A DNA stretch of 64,000 nt. It comes from JADGRF01 sp035274465 (GTDB taxonomy: Bacteria > Myxococcota_A > Polyangia > Polyangiales > JAFGIB01). The stretch lies in the NCBI GenBank assembly GCA_035274465.1, contig DATEOF010000470.1:1-64000 (forward strand), in the 5' to 3' direction. The notes under the pieces are model-generated. The model had not been told where the DNA came from, ran no database searches, and saw only the letters and a program-made list of their open reading frames with translations. Below, one piece after another: positions 7,413 to 15,450 of the stretch. The position numbers and the translations under genes were made by a program. Numbering within the stretch: the stretch's first letter is position 1; every line of letters begins with the position of its first letter.

Positions 7413-8747
7413 ATGTTTCGCCTCCTCTCCAGCGCCATCACGCTTGGCTTGCTTTGTCTGTTCACTTCGAACGCCCGGGCACAAGAGCCGGCCGCGCGCA
7501 CGCTACAGACGTGGGCCGAAGCGCGGCAGCTCATGGCTGCACACCAACCCGTCCTGCGACAGCAGTACGCGCAGCTGCTGCGCGCGCGCGCCGGGGCTGA
7601 GCTGGCGCTGAGTCGGTTGCTGCCCCGGGTCGACGTCGGGATCGGCGCCGAGTACGCCCCGCTCCGCCCATTTCAGGTCCAGGAAGGCACCAAGCCCGCC
7701 TGGAGGCACGCCATCTTCGACAGCGCCGTGGTCCCGAGCGCCAATGCCACGTTTTCCATCACCTTCTCGCTGGCGGATCTGGCGCTCCTCGACAGCGCGG
7801 AGAGCGGGATCGACGCCGAGCAGTACGCATCGGCCGCCGCGCGCCACCAGCTGATCACGGGCCTGGCGGGCAGCATCCTTACGGTCGTCGGCGCCGAGCG
7901 TGTGGCCGCGCGCAACGTCGCGGGCCTCGAAGCAGCACGCCAGCGCATGCGCCTGACCGAACGCCTGGTCGCGCTCGGTCGCGCCACCGCGCTCGACCGC
8001 CTGCGCTTCGAACAAGACCTGGGTGAAGCCGAGAGCGGCGTGGTCAACGCCAACGAGGCCTTGTCGCAGGCCCGTCAGGCGCTCGGCGATGCGCTCGGAC
8101 TGCCCGAAGCGGTCGGCGTCTCGGATGCATTCGACGTCGCGCAGCTGCTCTCACCGCAACAGTCCGGCTGTCGTCCGCTGGCGCGCCTCGGCGACAGGCC
8201 CGACCGCCTGGCCGCCGACCAACGTGCGGCCCAGGCCTCGCAAGCGGGGCGCGCGGCCAGCTTGGCCTACTTGCCCTCGCTGCGGATCGGCACGCAGTAC
8301 AACGCGAGCGTCGGAGCGCCGGCCACGATCGTGACCGAGAGCCCGCGCTCGGTGCTGCAAACCTGGGTGGCCAGCGCGAACCTGGTGTGGACGGTGGCCG
8401 AAGGTGGCGCACGACGCGCCGGGACCTCGCAGGCCGAAGCAGACAGCCTGGCGGCCCAGGCTGGCCAGGACACTGCCAACCTCGCCACGACCGGCGAGTA
8501 CCGCACCGCGGTCCGGCTGGTTTCGGTGGCGCAAGCCAACCTGGACATCGCGCAGCGCACGCTCGAAGCCGCCCGCACGATGGATCAGCTTTCGCACAAG
8601 GCGCTCGAGCTCGGCAAAGCCTCCGCGCTCGAGGTGGTGGACGCCGCGCGCCGCCTGCGCGCCGTGGAGATCACCGCAGTCGCGCGCGAGGTCGAGCTGC
8701 TATCGGCCCGCGTCCGCGCCCAGCTGACGCTGGCCGTGTGCAGCTGA
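7413..8747 (+). CDS. TolC-family outer membrane efflux protein
   Basis: 444 residues from an ATG that opens a Sec signal peptide ending NARA before QEPAARTLQTW. The rest is largely long amphipathic helix with Ala, Gln, Arg and Leu in the pattern of the TolC tunnel, in two repeats (the second around DRLAADQRAAQASQAGRAASLAYLPSLRIGTQYN). TolC trimers form the outer-membrane duct of type I secretion. Together with the adaptors and the C39 ABC transporter downstream it completes an envelope-spanning exporter for the two precursors. Confidence 0.85.
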   Translation: MFRLLSSAITLGLLCLFTSNARAQEPAARTLQTWAEARQLMAAHQPVLRQQYAQLLRARAGAELALSRLLPRVDVGIGAEYAPLRPFQVQEGTKPAWRHAIFDSAVVPSANATFSITFSLADLALLDSAESGIDAEQYASAAARHQLITGLAGSILTVVGAERVAARNVAGLEAARQRMRLTERLVALGRATALDRLRFEQDLGEAESGVVNANEALSQARQALGDALGLPEAVGVSDAFDVAQLLSPQQSGCRPLARLGDRPDRLAADQRAAQASQAGRAASLAYLPSLRIGTQYNASVGAPATIVTESPRSVLQTWVASANLVWTVAEGGARRAGTSQAEADSLAAQAGQDTANLATTGEYRTAVRLVSVAQANLDIAQRTLEAARTMDQLSHKALELGKASALEVVDAARRLRAVEITAVAREVELLSARVRAQLTLAVCS

Positions 8748-8765
8748 GCCTTCACAAACCAGCCA

Positions 8766-8784
8766 CTGGCGGACTCTACGCCAG
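8766..8784 (+). promoter_or_regulatory. Small hairpin in leader of precursor 2
   Basis: CTGGCG and CGCCAG pair across a seven-base loop, and a perfect palindrome GTCCGCGGAC follows at 8791-8800. Both lie in the 85 bases between TolC and precursor 2. They could be an mRNA-processing or transcription-control element, or chance in GC-rich DNA. Confidence 0.3.
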
Positions 8785-8832
8785 GGAGAGGTCCGCGGAC
8801 GAAGGTCCGATCGCTGAAGAGGAGACGCGTAG

Positions 8833-9108
8833 ATGGAGAAGGAACACGAATCGTTGGGCTTGGTTGCACTGGACGAGGAGCAGCTGGATGAGGTGGCCGG
8901 TGGCTGTGGTGGCCGTCGTCATCACGGTGGTGGCCGCGGTGGCGGCTGGGGTGGTGGTTGGGGTGGCTGGGCTGCCTGGGCCGCAGGTCAGGGCGGCGGC
9001 GGTCTGCCGGACATCGACATCAACATCAACATCATCAACGTCACGGGGAACGTCTTCGAAGCTGGCGACAGCAACGTGCTCGCGATCACTGCAGTCAACG
9101 AAGAGTAA
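8833..9108 (+). CDS. Double-glycine leader precursor peptide 2
   Basis: A 91-residue peptide preceded by a GAGGAG site. The 24-residue leader ends LDEVAGG and is clearly related to that of precursor 1. The predicted 67-residue core starts with a Cys, then a Gly/His/Arg/Trp-rich stretch (GGGWGGGWGGWAAW), then an alternating LPDIDININIINV segment and a GNVFEAGDSN motif comparable to AGNTIVAEGGSN of precursor 1. The two cores thus share their C-terminal plan but differ in the N-terminal part. Export and cleavage by the C39 transporter at 11010 is the obvious prediction. Confidence 0.8.
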   Translation: MEKEHESLGLVALDEEQLDEVAGGCGGRRHHGGGRGGGWGGGWGGWAAWAAGQGGGGLPDIDININIINVTGNVFEAGDSNVLAITAVNEE

Positions 9109-9127
9109 CCGTTAGCCAGGCAGCGTC

Positions 9128-10084
9128 ATGCACGACTTCAGACACATGCTGGCCGTGTTGTTCACTTCCGCTGCCGGAGTGACCGGCCTCGGCTCGGCGG
9201 CGACCTTGCTGTCGTCGACGGCCGATCACGCGCAAGCCAGCGCGCAACCCGCGCTGGCCACGGCGCTGGACCAAGCGCCGGTCCAGCGCCGCTCCGAGCA
9301 GCAGCAGCCATCAGCGACATACGTCGGCCTGATCCTGCCGGAGCAAGCGGTCGATCTGGCCGCGCCGCAAGCCGGCAAGGTCGAAGAGCTGCACGTCGCG
9401 CTGGGTGAAGTGGTCGAGCGCGATCAGCTGCTGGTCAGCCTGTCGGTCGATCAGGCCAGCCTCGATCTGGCTCGCGCCACCGCCGAACGCGAAGGCGCGC
9501 GCGCCGCGCTGGCTCGGGCGCGCATCGAGCAGACTCACGCGGTCGAGCAGGCCGAGCGCAGCCAGCAGCTGGCGGCAGAAGGCTTGGCCACGAGCGAAGA
9601 GCTCGGCCAGGCCCGCTTCAAGCTGAACGAGAGCCAGGCGCTCCGCGCCGAAGCCGAGGCGCGCCTGTCCGAACGCACCGCGCGCGCCGAGCAGCTCGCG
9701 GTCCTGCGCGATCAGACGCGCGTCTTGGCCCGCTTCCACGGCCGCGTGTCGCTGCGCTACGTCTCACCGGGCACGCTGGTCGCGGCAGGTACGCCGCTCG
9801 TGCGGCTGATCAGCGACGACGCCGTGCTGCTTCGTTTCGCCATCCCGGAGCAGGCCTCGGACTTGCGCGTGGGCAGTCGGGTCAAGTTCGTGCCCAATGA
9901 GCACAGCGAGCTGTCGTTCGAAGCCACCGTGGTGCGCGTCGCGCCGGAGATCGATTCGGCTTCTCGCATGCGCACACTCGAGGCCACGCCGCTCGACGGC
10001 CAGCAGATCGTCGAGCAGGGGTTGGTCGGCGCGATCGTGAGCGTGCAGCCGAGCGCTGCCGGTGCCAAGGTCGCGCAGCCGTGA
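9128..10084 (+). CDS. Periplasmic adaptor (HlyD/RND-type membrane fusion protein)
   Basis: 318 residues. An N-terminal hydrophobic signal or anchor segment is followed by a lipoyl-like half (AAPQAGKVEELHVALGEVVERDQLLVSL), a long helical hairpin rich in Ala/Glu/Arg, the second lipoyl half (FHGRVSLRYVSPGTLVAAGTPLVRLI) and a beta-barrel domain. This is the standard adaptor layout linking an inner-membrane transporter to TolC. It overlaps the next adaptor gene by four bases (GTGA). Confidence 0.8.
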   Translation: MHDFRHMLAVLFTSAAGVTGLGSAATLLSSTADHAQASAQPALATALDQAPVQRRSEQQQPSATYVGLILPEQAVDLAAPQAGKVEELHVALGEVVERDQLLVSLSVDQASLDLARATAEREGARAALARARIEQTHAVEQAERSQQLAAEGLATSEELGQARFKLNESQALRAEAEARLSERTARAEQLAVLRDQTRVLARFHGRVSLRYVSPGTLVAAGTPLVRLISDDAVLLRFAIPEQASDLRVGSRVKFVPNEHSELSFEATVVRVAPEIDSASRMRTLEATPLDGQQIVEQGLVGAIVSVQPSAAGAKVAQP

Positions 10085-11013
10085 GCGCGCTGTTCCGAAC
10101 GCGCGCGCTCGAGCAGGTCGACGAGGGCGCAGAGCGTGCAGACTTCCTGCGCATCTCGCCGAGCTGGACGCGCTGGGCGTACTGGGTGGTGATCGCCGGC
10201 GCAGTCGCGGGCGTCGCGTACGTCGGCCTCGCGCACGTGGACGAGTGGGCCCAGGGCCCCGGGCTGATCCAGGTCGACGGCGTGACCGAGCTCACGGCCA
10301 AGGGCGCCGGCACCGTGGCCACCATCGCGGTCGAGCCCGGCGATCAAGTGGAGGCCGGCGCGCTGCTGGCCACGCTGACCTCGGACAACGAGCGCGCTCA
10401 GCTCGAGCGCCTCGAGCACGAGTTCAACCTGCAGCTCACGCGGACGCTGCGCGATCCGTCGGATCAAGCCGCGCGCCAGAGCCTGGTCTCGCTGCGCGTC
10501 GATCGCGATCTGGCCCGCGAACGCCTCGACGACATGTCCTTGCGCGCAGAGACCGCGGGTATCGTCGAGGACATCCGCGTGCGGCCCGGCCAGGCGCTCG
10601 CGCCCGGCGATCAGATCCTCACGCTCAGCGGGAGCGACCGCAAGTGCACGGTCTGGGCACTCTTGCCCGGCCGCTATCGCCCCGAGCTCGAGCTCGGCGC
10701 CGAGGTGCGCTTCAACGTCAGCGGCTATCGCTACGCGCAATCCGGCACGAAGTTGAGCAGCGTCGGCGCCCACGTCCTCGGTCCGCGCGAAGTCGGCCGC
10801 TACCTGGGCAACGAAGTCGCCGGTTCACTCGAGTTACAGCCCGCGACGGTGATCGCCAAGGCCGAGCTCGAGAGCTGCAGCTTCGTGTCCGATGAACAGT
10901 CGTATCGCTTTCACCAGGGGATGGGTGGCACGAGCGAAGTGCGACTGCACTCCGAGCCGCTGTGGGCGGTGCTCTTTCCCAACCTGCGCAAGGTCTTCAG
11001 GTGGCTCGAATGA
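10081..11013 (+). CDS. HlyD-family secretion adaptor
   Basis: 310 residues from a GTG that overlaps the upstream stop. One transmembrane helix (WAYWVVIAGAVAGVAYVGLA, about residues 32-51) is followed by a lipoyl domain split by a short helical hairpin: LTAKGAGTVATIAVEPGDQVEAGALLATL and later AETAGIVEDIRVRPGQALAPGDQILTL. It differs from its upstream neighbour in having a retained inner-membrane helix and a shorter hairpin, so the exporter may use two different adaptors. It overlaps the transporter gene by four bases (ATGA). Confidence 0.8.
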   Translation: MSALFRTRALEQVDEGAERADFLRISPSWTRWAYWVVIAGAVAGVAYVGLAHVDEWAQGPGLIQVDGVTELTAKGAGTVATIAVEPGDQVEAGALLATLTSDNERAQLERLEHEFNLQLTRTLRDPSDQAARQSLVSLRVDRDLARERLDDMSLRAETAGIVEDIRVRPGQALAPGDQILTLSGSDRKCTVWALLPGRYRPELELGAEVRFNVSGYRYAQSGTKLSSVGAHVLGPREVGRYLGNEVAGSLELQPATVIAKAELESCSFVSDEQSYRFHQGMGGTSEVRLHSEPLWAVLFPNLRKVFRWLE

Positions 11014-13520
11014 TTCAGACGCAATCACTCTCGGCATTGAGCGAACGCTTCCCCGCGTTGAAACGCCTGGCATCGGTCGGATCCAGCAAGGTACCGTTCG
11101 TGCCGCAGCACTCCGCGGTCGAGTGCGGCGTGGCATGCCTGGCGATGGTGCTCGCCTACCACGGCAAGCACGTGGCGCGCGAAGACCTGCGCTCTGCGCT
11201 CGGCCCGACGCGCGACGGCGTGCGCGCGGCGCACCTGCTCCGGACCGGCCGGCACTTTGGCCTGCGCGGACGCGGCTTCAAGGCCGAGCTCGACGCGCTG
11301 CGCCAGGTGCCACGCGGCGCGGTGCTGCACTGGCAGTTCAACCACTACGTGGTGCTTCAAGCAGTGGGCAAGGAGCACATCGACATCGTCGATCCCGCGC
11401 GCGGTCCGCGGCGCGTGCCCTGGCACGAGCTGGACAAGGCCTTCACCGGCGTGGTGTTGATCTTCGAGCCCGGTGCAGACTTCGTGGCGAGCGACAACCG
11501 GCCCAAGCGCAAGGGCCTGTACGCCAACATCCTGCGCGCCGGCGACTGGAAGCGCATCTTCAGCATCTCGTTCGCCTCGCAGCTGGTCTCGCTCGCACTG
11601 CCGATGCTGGTGGCGCTGATCGTCGATCGCGTGTTGCCGCGCAGCGACGCGCAGCTGCTGTACGTGGTGGCGATCGGCCTGGCGCTGATCGCGGCGTTCT
11701 ACGGGGTCAGCCAGATCGTGCGCGGCCACTTGCTCCTGCACCTGCGCACGCTGCTCGACGCCAAGATGTCGATGGAGCTGGTCGACCGCATGCTCGCGCT
11801 GCCGTACACGTTCTTCCAGCAGCGCTCGGTGGGTGATCTGATCTTGCGCCTGGAGAGCAGCAAGATGGTGCGCGAGGTGTTGACCTCGGGCGCGCTCACG
11901 GCCGTGCTGGACGGCACGATGATGCTGCTGTACCTGGGCCTGCTCCTGGCGATCAGCCCGCTGCTCGGCGTGGTCGTCATCAGCCTCGGCGCAGTCAACG
12001 TGCTGGTGCTGGTCACGTCGCGCGGCCGGCGGCGCGCATTCCATGCCGAGATGATCGATCGTCAGGCGGCCAGCGAAAGCTATCAGTACGAGATGCTCAG
12101 CGCGATGGAGACCATCAAGGGCATGGGCTGCGAGCAGCGCGCGATCGACCGATGGTGCAACCTGTTCGTCGACATGCTCAACAACCAGCTGTCTTACGGG
12201 CGCATCGAGATCATGTTCCAGGCGCTGACCAGCACGCTGCGCCTGGGCGCACCGCTGGTGATCTTCACGCTCGGCGCGCTGCAAGTCCTGGACGGCAAGC
12301 TCAGCATGGGCACCATGCTGGCGGTCAACACCTTCGCCGTCGGCGTGTTCGATCCGCTGTCGCGCCTGGTGGAGAAGCTGGAGCAGTTCGAGCGCCTGCA
12401 CATCTACGTCGACCGCATGCTCGACATCTACGAGAGCCCGCGCGAGCAGGAGCTCGGCAAGCCGCCCGTGCACGAAGCCCTGGACGGCGCGATCGAATTT
12501 CAGGACGTCAGCTTCCGCCACGGTCCGCTCGAGCAGGACGTGATCCGTGAGACGTCCCTGCAGATCCGCTCCGGTGAGTTCATCGGCATCGTCGGCCCCT
12601 CGGGCGCGGGCAAGTCGACGCTGGCCAGCTTGATGCTGGGCCTCTACCAGCCGACGGTGGGCCGCGTGTTGTACGACGGCAGGCCGCTGCAGGAAGTCGA
12701 CCTCGAGACGCTGCGAGCGCAGATCGGCGTGGTCACTCAGGACACCCAGCTGTTCGCCGGCACGATTCGCTCCAACATCGCCATGGCCGACCCCGACTTG
12801 CCGCAGGTCGAAGTCGAACGCGCGGCCAAGCTCGCCCAGATCCACGATGACATCGCGCGCATGCCCGCGGGCTACAACACCGTGCTGTCGACCGGCGGCA
12901 GCTCGATCTCCGGTGGTCAGCGCCAGCGCATCGCGCTCGCTCGCGCGCTGGCACGCAGGCCCGCGGTCCTGTTGCTCGACGAAGCCACCAGCGCGCTCGA
13001 TAGCCTGAGCGAGGCCGGCATCCAGGCGGCGCTCGAACGCATTCGCTGCACGCGCATCGTGATCGCGCACCGCCTGAGCACGATCGCGCGCGCCGATCGC
13101 ATCCTTGTCGTGGAAGGCGGTCGCATCGTCGAGCAGGGCTCGCCACGCGAGCTACTGGCCAAGGGCGCAGCCTTCGCCCGACTGGTCGCGCAGCAGACCG
13201 GGCAACCGCTGCTCTCCCCCGCCGCGATGGGACTGCCCGCGCCGCAGCAGCCCGAGAGCGATCCAGAAGTTCTGGCCAGCCAGCTACGCCGCGCGACCGT
13301 CGTCGTCGCGAACACGAATCCCGCACCGACGCGCGCACCGGCGGTCGACGTCGCGCCCGACCTCGTGATCACACAGCCTGGCCTGCCAGAGCCGAAGCCC
13401 GCACGGCGCATCTCCACGCCGGCGATCAGCGCGGTCCGCATGCGCAAGCCGGATGCACCCGTCGTCACGGTGGTCGCGTGTCAGATCATCGGCGTGCAGC
13501 CGGAGGATCGCGCGTCATAG
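11010..13520 (+). CDS. C39 peptidase-containing ABC transporter for double-glycine peptides
   Basis: 836 residues. The N-terminal C39 peptidase has its catalytic triad in place: Cys39 in SAVECGVACLAMV, His112 in QFNHYVVL and Asp128 in DIVDPARG. A six-helix ABC transmembrane domain follows, then a nucleotide-binding domain with Walker A GPSGAGKST, signature ISGGQRQRIALARAL and Walker B AVLLLDEATSALD. Such proteins remove double-glycine leaders and export the core. The last ~110 residues are a Pro/Ala/Arg-rich extension that typical family members lack. The start is the ATG overlapping the upstream stop. Confidence 0.93.
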   Translation: MIQTQSLSALSERFPALKRLASVGSSKVPFVPQHSAVECGVACLAMVLAYHGKHVAREDLRSALGPTRDGVRAAHLLRTGRHFGLRGRGFKAELDALRQVPRGAVLHWQFNHYVVLQAVGKEHIDIVDPARGPRRVPWHELDKAFTGVVLIFEPGADFVASDNRPKRKGLYANILRAGDWKRIFSISFASQLVSLALPMLVALIVDRVLPRSDAQLLYVVAIGLALIAAFYGVSQIVRGHLLLHLRTLLDAKMSMELVDRMLALPYTFFQQRSVGDLILRLESSKMVREVLTSGALTAVLDGTMMLLYLGLLLAISPLLGVVVISLGAVNVLVLVTSRGRRRAFHAEMIDRQAASESYQYEMLSAMETIKGMGCEQRAIDRWCNLFVDMLNNQLSYGRIEIMFQALTSTLRLGAPLVIFTLGALQVLDGKLSMGTMLAVNTFAVGVFDPLSRLVEKLEQFERLHIYVDRMLDIYESPREQELGKPPVHEALDGAIEFQDVSFRHGPLEQDVIRETSLQIRSGEFIGIVGPSGAGKSTLASLMLGLYQPTVGRVLYDGRPLQEVDLETLRAQIGVVTQDTQLFAGTIRSNIAMADPDLPQVEVERAAKLAQIHDDIARMPAGYNTVLSTGGSSISGGQRQRIALARALARRPAVLLLDEATSALDSLSEAGIQAALERIRCTRIVIAHRLSTIARADRILVVEGGRIVEQGSPRELLAKGAAFARLVAQQTGQPLLSPAAMGLPAPQQPESDPEVLASQLRRATVVVANTNPAPTRAPAVDVAPDLVITQPGLPEPKPARRISTPAISAVRMRKPDAPVVTVVACQIIGVQPEDRAS

Positions 13521-14144
13521 CCGCAGCACGCGGCTCGCGAGCCCCGCGCCTGCCCCAGCCAGCGCCAGGGCCGGCGCGACGTGACCGAGCAGCGTATGCG
13601 GCAGATCGTACAGCGGGCACCACGCAGCCACGAGCGTCGCGGCCCAGGCTGCCGAGGTCACGCCCAGGGCGCCACCGAGCCAGCCTGGATGCACCGGATC
13701 GGATGCACGACGCGCGTAGCTCATCGCTGCCAGCAACACGCCGCCGAGCGCGATGCTCAGCGCGAGGCAGCGGAACCCGGCGGGGATCTCCGCGTGCACC
13801 TGACTCGGCTGCAACCACGACAGCCAGCCCAACAACACCAGAGGCGTGCTGCACAGCACGGAAGCCAACAGCGCGCTCGGCTGCCCGAGCGGAGAGCGCG
13901 TGCGCCTGCCGGTCACGCCGCTGATCAGCGCGGCGAATGCCACGAGCCCGAGCGTGATCAGCGCTGTCATCTCGGGCGAGCGCACGGCGCTGTGCGACGT
14001 GCCACCCACGGCTGCGAACATGCCGAACATCAGGGCGATCGCCAGCCCGTAAGCCAGCTTCACGCGCCTGCGCAGCTGCTGGCGCGTCAACGACGGCGTG
14101 TGGCCGATGGCCTGCATGAGACGGTCGCGTGTCGGATCAGTCAT
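13515..14144 (-). CDS. NrsF-like (DUF1109-type) membrane protein, likely anti-sigma factor
   Basis: 209 residues with about six hydrophobic helices after a short soluble N-terminus. The C-terminal part (GGALGVTSAAWAATLVAAWCPLYDLPHTLLGHV) resembles the Cys/His-containing helix of NrsF/DUF1109 proteins, which hold ECF sigma factors at the inner membrane. The gene overlaps the start-proximal sigma gene by eight bases, the usual arrangement for a sigma/anti-sigma pair. The family call is by general resemblance. It converges on the C39 transporter with six bases of overlap. Confidence 0.65.
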   Translation of the reverse strand: MTDPTRDRLMQAIGHTPSLTRQQLRRRVKLAYGLAIALMFGMFAAVGGTSHSAVRSPEMTALITLGLVAFAALISGVTGRRTRSPLGQPSALLASVLCSTPLVLLGWLSWLQPSQVHAEIPAGFRCLALSIALGGVLLAAMSYARRASDPVHPGWLGGALGVTSAAWAATLVAAWCPLYDLPHTLLGHVAPALALAGAGAGLASRVLRL

Positions 14145-14670
14145 TTGCTCCCTCGATGGCGCCACGCAGCGCCTGATACGCACGGTGAAGTCGCAGCTTG
14201 ATCGCAGTGACCGTCGTCCCGAGCACCTGTGCGGTTTGCTCCAGCGACAGTCCATCGAGCTTGACCAGGCTGAAGGCCTCGCGATGTTGCGGGGCGAGTC
14301 GTTCGAGCCCATCTGCGAGCGCGCGAGCGGTCTCTCCGGCGATCAGCAGCTCCTCCGGCCCCGGTGCGAGACTGGCTTCGGGCCGCTGCTGGCGGCGCTC
14401 GAGCTCCGCGTGGCGCCAGGCATCGATCGATAGCCGTCGCGCGATCGCGAATGCCCACGGCACGACCTCCTGTCCGCGGCGGTAGTGGGCTCGTGCGCAG
14501 TGCATGCGCAGGAACGTCTGCTGGATCAGATCCTCGGCGAGCGCGGGGTTGCAGCGCTTGCGCCGCAACATCGCGCGCAAGCGTGGCGCGAGCTCGTCGT
14601 ACAACACGTCGAATGCAGATGTATCTCCATCTGCATAGCGATCCATCGCGTCCGACAAGGCCTCTGGCAT
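14137..14670 (-). CDS. ECF-type RNA polymerase sigma factor
   Basis: 177 residues. Region 2 runs from about DAMDRYADGDTSAFDVLYDEL to ARAHYRRGQEVVPWAFAIARRLSIDAWR, and region 4 is the helix-turn-helix LAPQHREAFSLVKLDGLSLEQTAQVLG with recognition helix TVTAIKLRLHRAYQALR. It is co-transcribed with the NrsF-like gene that probably controls it. It diverges from the ricin-type lectin lipoprotein, whose promoter it may use (inference). Alternative start at 14646. Confidence 0.85.
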   Translation of the reverse strand: MPEALSDAMDRYADGDTSAFDVLYDELAPRLRAMLRRKRCNPALAEDLIQQTFLRMHCARAHYRRGQEVVPWAFAIARRLSIDAWRHAELERRQQRPEASLAPGPEELLIAGETARALADGLERLAPQHREAFSLVKLDGLSLEQTAQVLGTTVTAIKLRLHRAYQALRGAIEGAND

Positions 14671-14778
14671 CCCGGGATCTACGGATGAGCTGCAGGTGGG
14701 TTTCTGACTTTGGCTCGCGGAAACCCGCGCGCGAGTGCCCCGTACTGCTCGAGGAACATCTTGCGGAGGGACACGTCC

Positions 14779-15345
14779 ATGGAACCTAGAATGACACGCA
14801 CCGCTTGGGTCATCGCCCTTGTATCCTGCAGCTTGGCAGCATGCGCGGCCGATACGGGTCAATTAGACGAGGACGAAGGGGAGAATGCAGTGGAGCCTGC
14901 AGCGCTGACGCAGGAGCTCAAGGCCGGCAACGTGGCAGCCTTGAAGAACGTGAAGTCGGGTCGCTGCATCGGTGTCGACGGTGCGAGCACGGCCAACGGT
15001 GCATTCATCAAACAGTTCACGTGCGATGGAGCGGCAAACCAAGGCTGGACGTTGCAAGCCGTGACCAACAACACCTTCAGACTATCGAATGGCAAGAGTC
15101 ACAGGTGCATCGGCGTCGATGGCGGAAGTCACAACGCCGGCGCCAACCTGCGGCAGTTCACCTGTGACTCTTCTGCGAACCAGCAGTGGCTGATCCTGTC
15201 CAACGCAAACGACGTCGTGTTCTTGAACAGAGGTAGCGACCTGTGCATTGGAGTGGATGGCGCCAGCACCGCCAACGGCGCGCAGCTCAAACAGTTCGAG
15301 TGCGATGAGCGCCCGAATCAACGCTGGGTTCCGCAGTTGCGATGA
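14779..15345 (+). CDS. Ricin B-type lectin lipoprotein
   Basis: 188 residues from an ATG preceded by GGAGGGA; an in-frame start at 14710 would bury the signal peptide. The signal ends in SLAAC. After an acidic spacer come three ricin-type beta-trefoil units, each of the form RCIGVDGxS...QFxCDxxxNQxW (NQGWTL, NQQWLI, NQRWVP). Such trefoils usually bind sugars. The whole protein is one lectin domain, so it may sit on the outer membrane and bind polysaccharide or prey glycans. Confidence 0.85.
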   Translation: MEPRMTRTAWVIALVSCSLAACAADTGQLDEDEGENAVEPAALTQELKAGNVAALKNVKSGRCIGVDGASTANGAFIKQFTCDGAANQGWTLQAVTNNTFRLSNGKSHRCIGVDGGSHNAGANLRQFTCDSSANQQWLILSNANDVVFLNRGSDLCIGVDGASTANGAQLKQFECDERPNQRWVPQLR

Positions 15346-15450
15346 TCGGAGACGACCTGCGCCGCCCCGCGAGTCAGGGGCGGCGCAGGGGACTTCGCGA
15401 GAATCCCCCGACCTCAGCTTGCGTCGCCGCAGCGAGACGCCTAGAAGGTT

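Noticed and set aside
6471..9108. Lanthipeptide or other modified-peptide precursors
   Set aside because: The leaders are double-glycine type but no modifying enzyme lies in the operon, and core 1 has no Cys. Linkage to enzymes at 20 kb is too remote to assert.
11025..13070. Open frame of about 680 codons opposite the C39 transporter
   Set aside because: The plus strand has a complete, motif-verified transporter; the minus product is rich in His, Gln and Arg with no family features.
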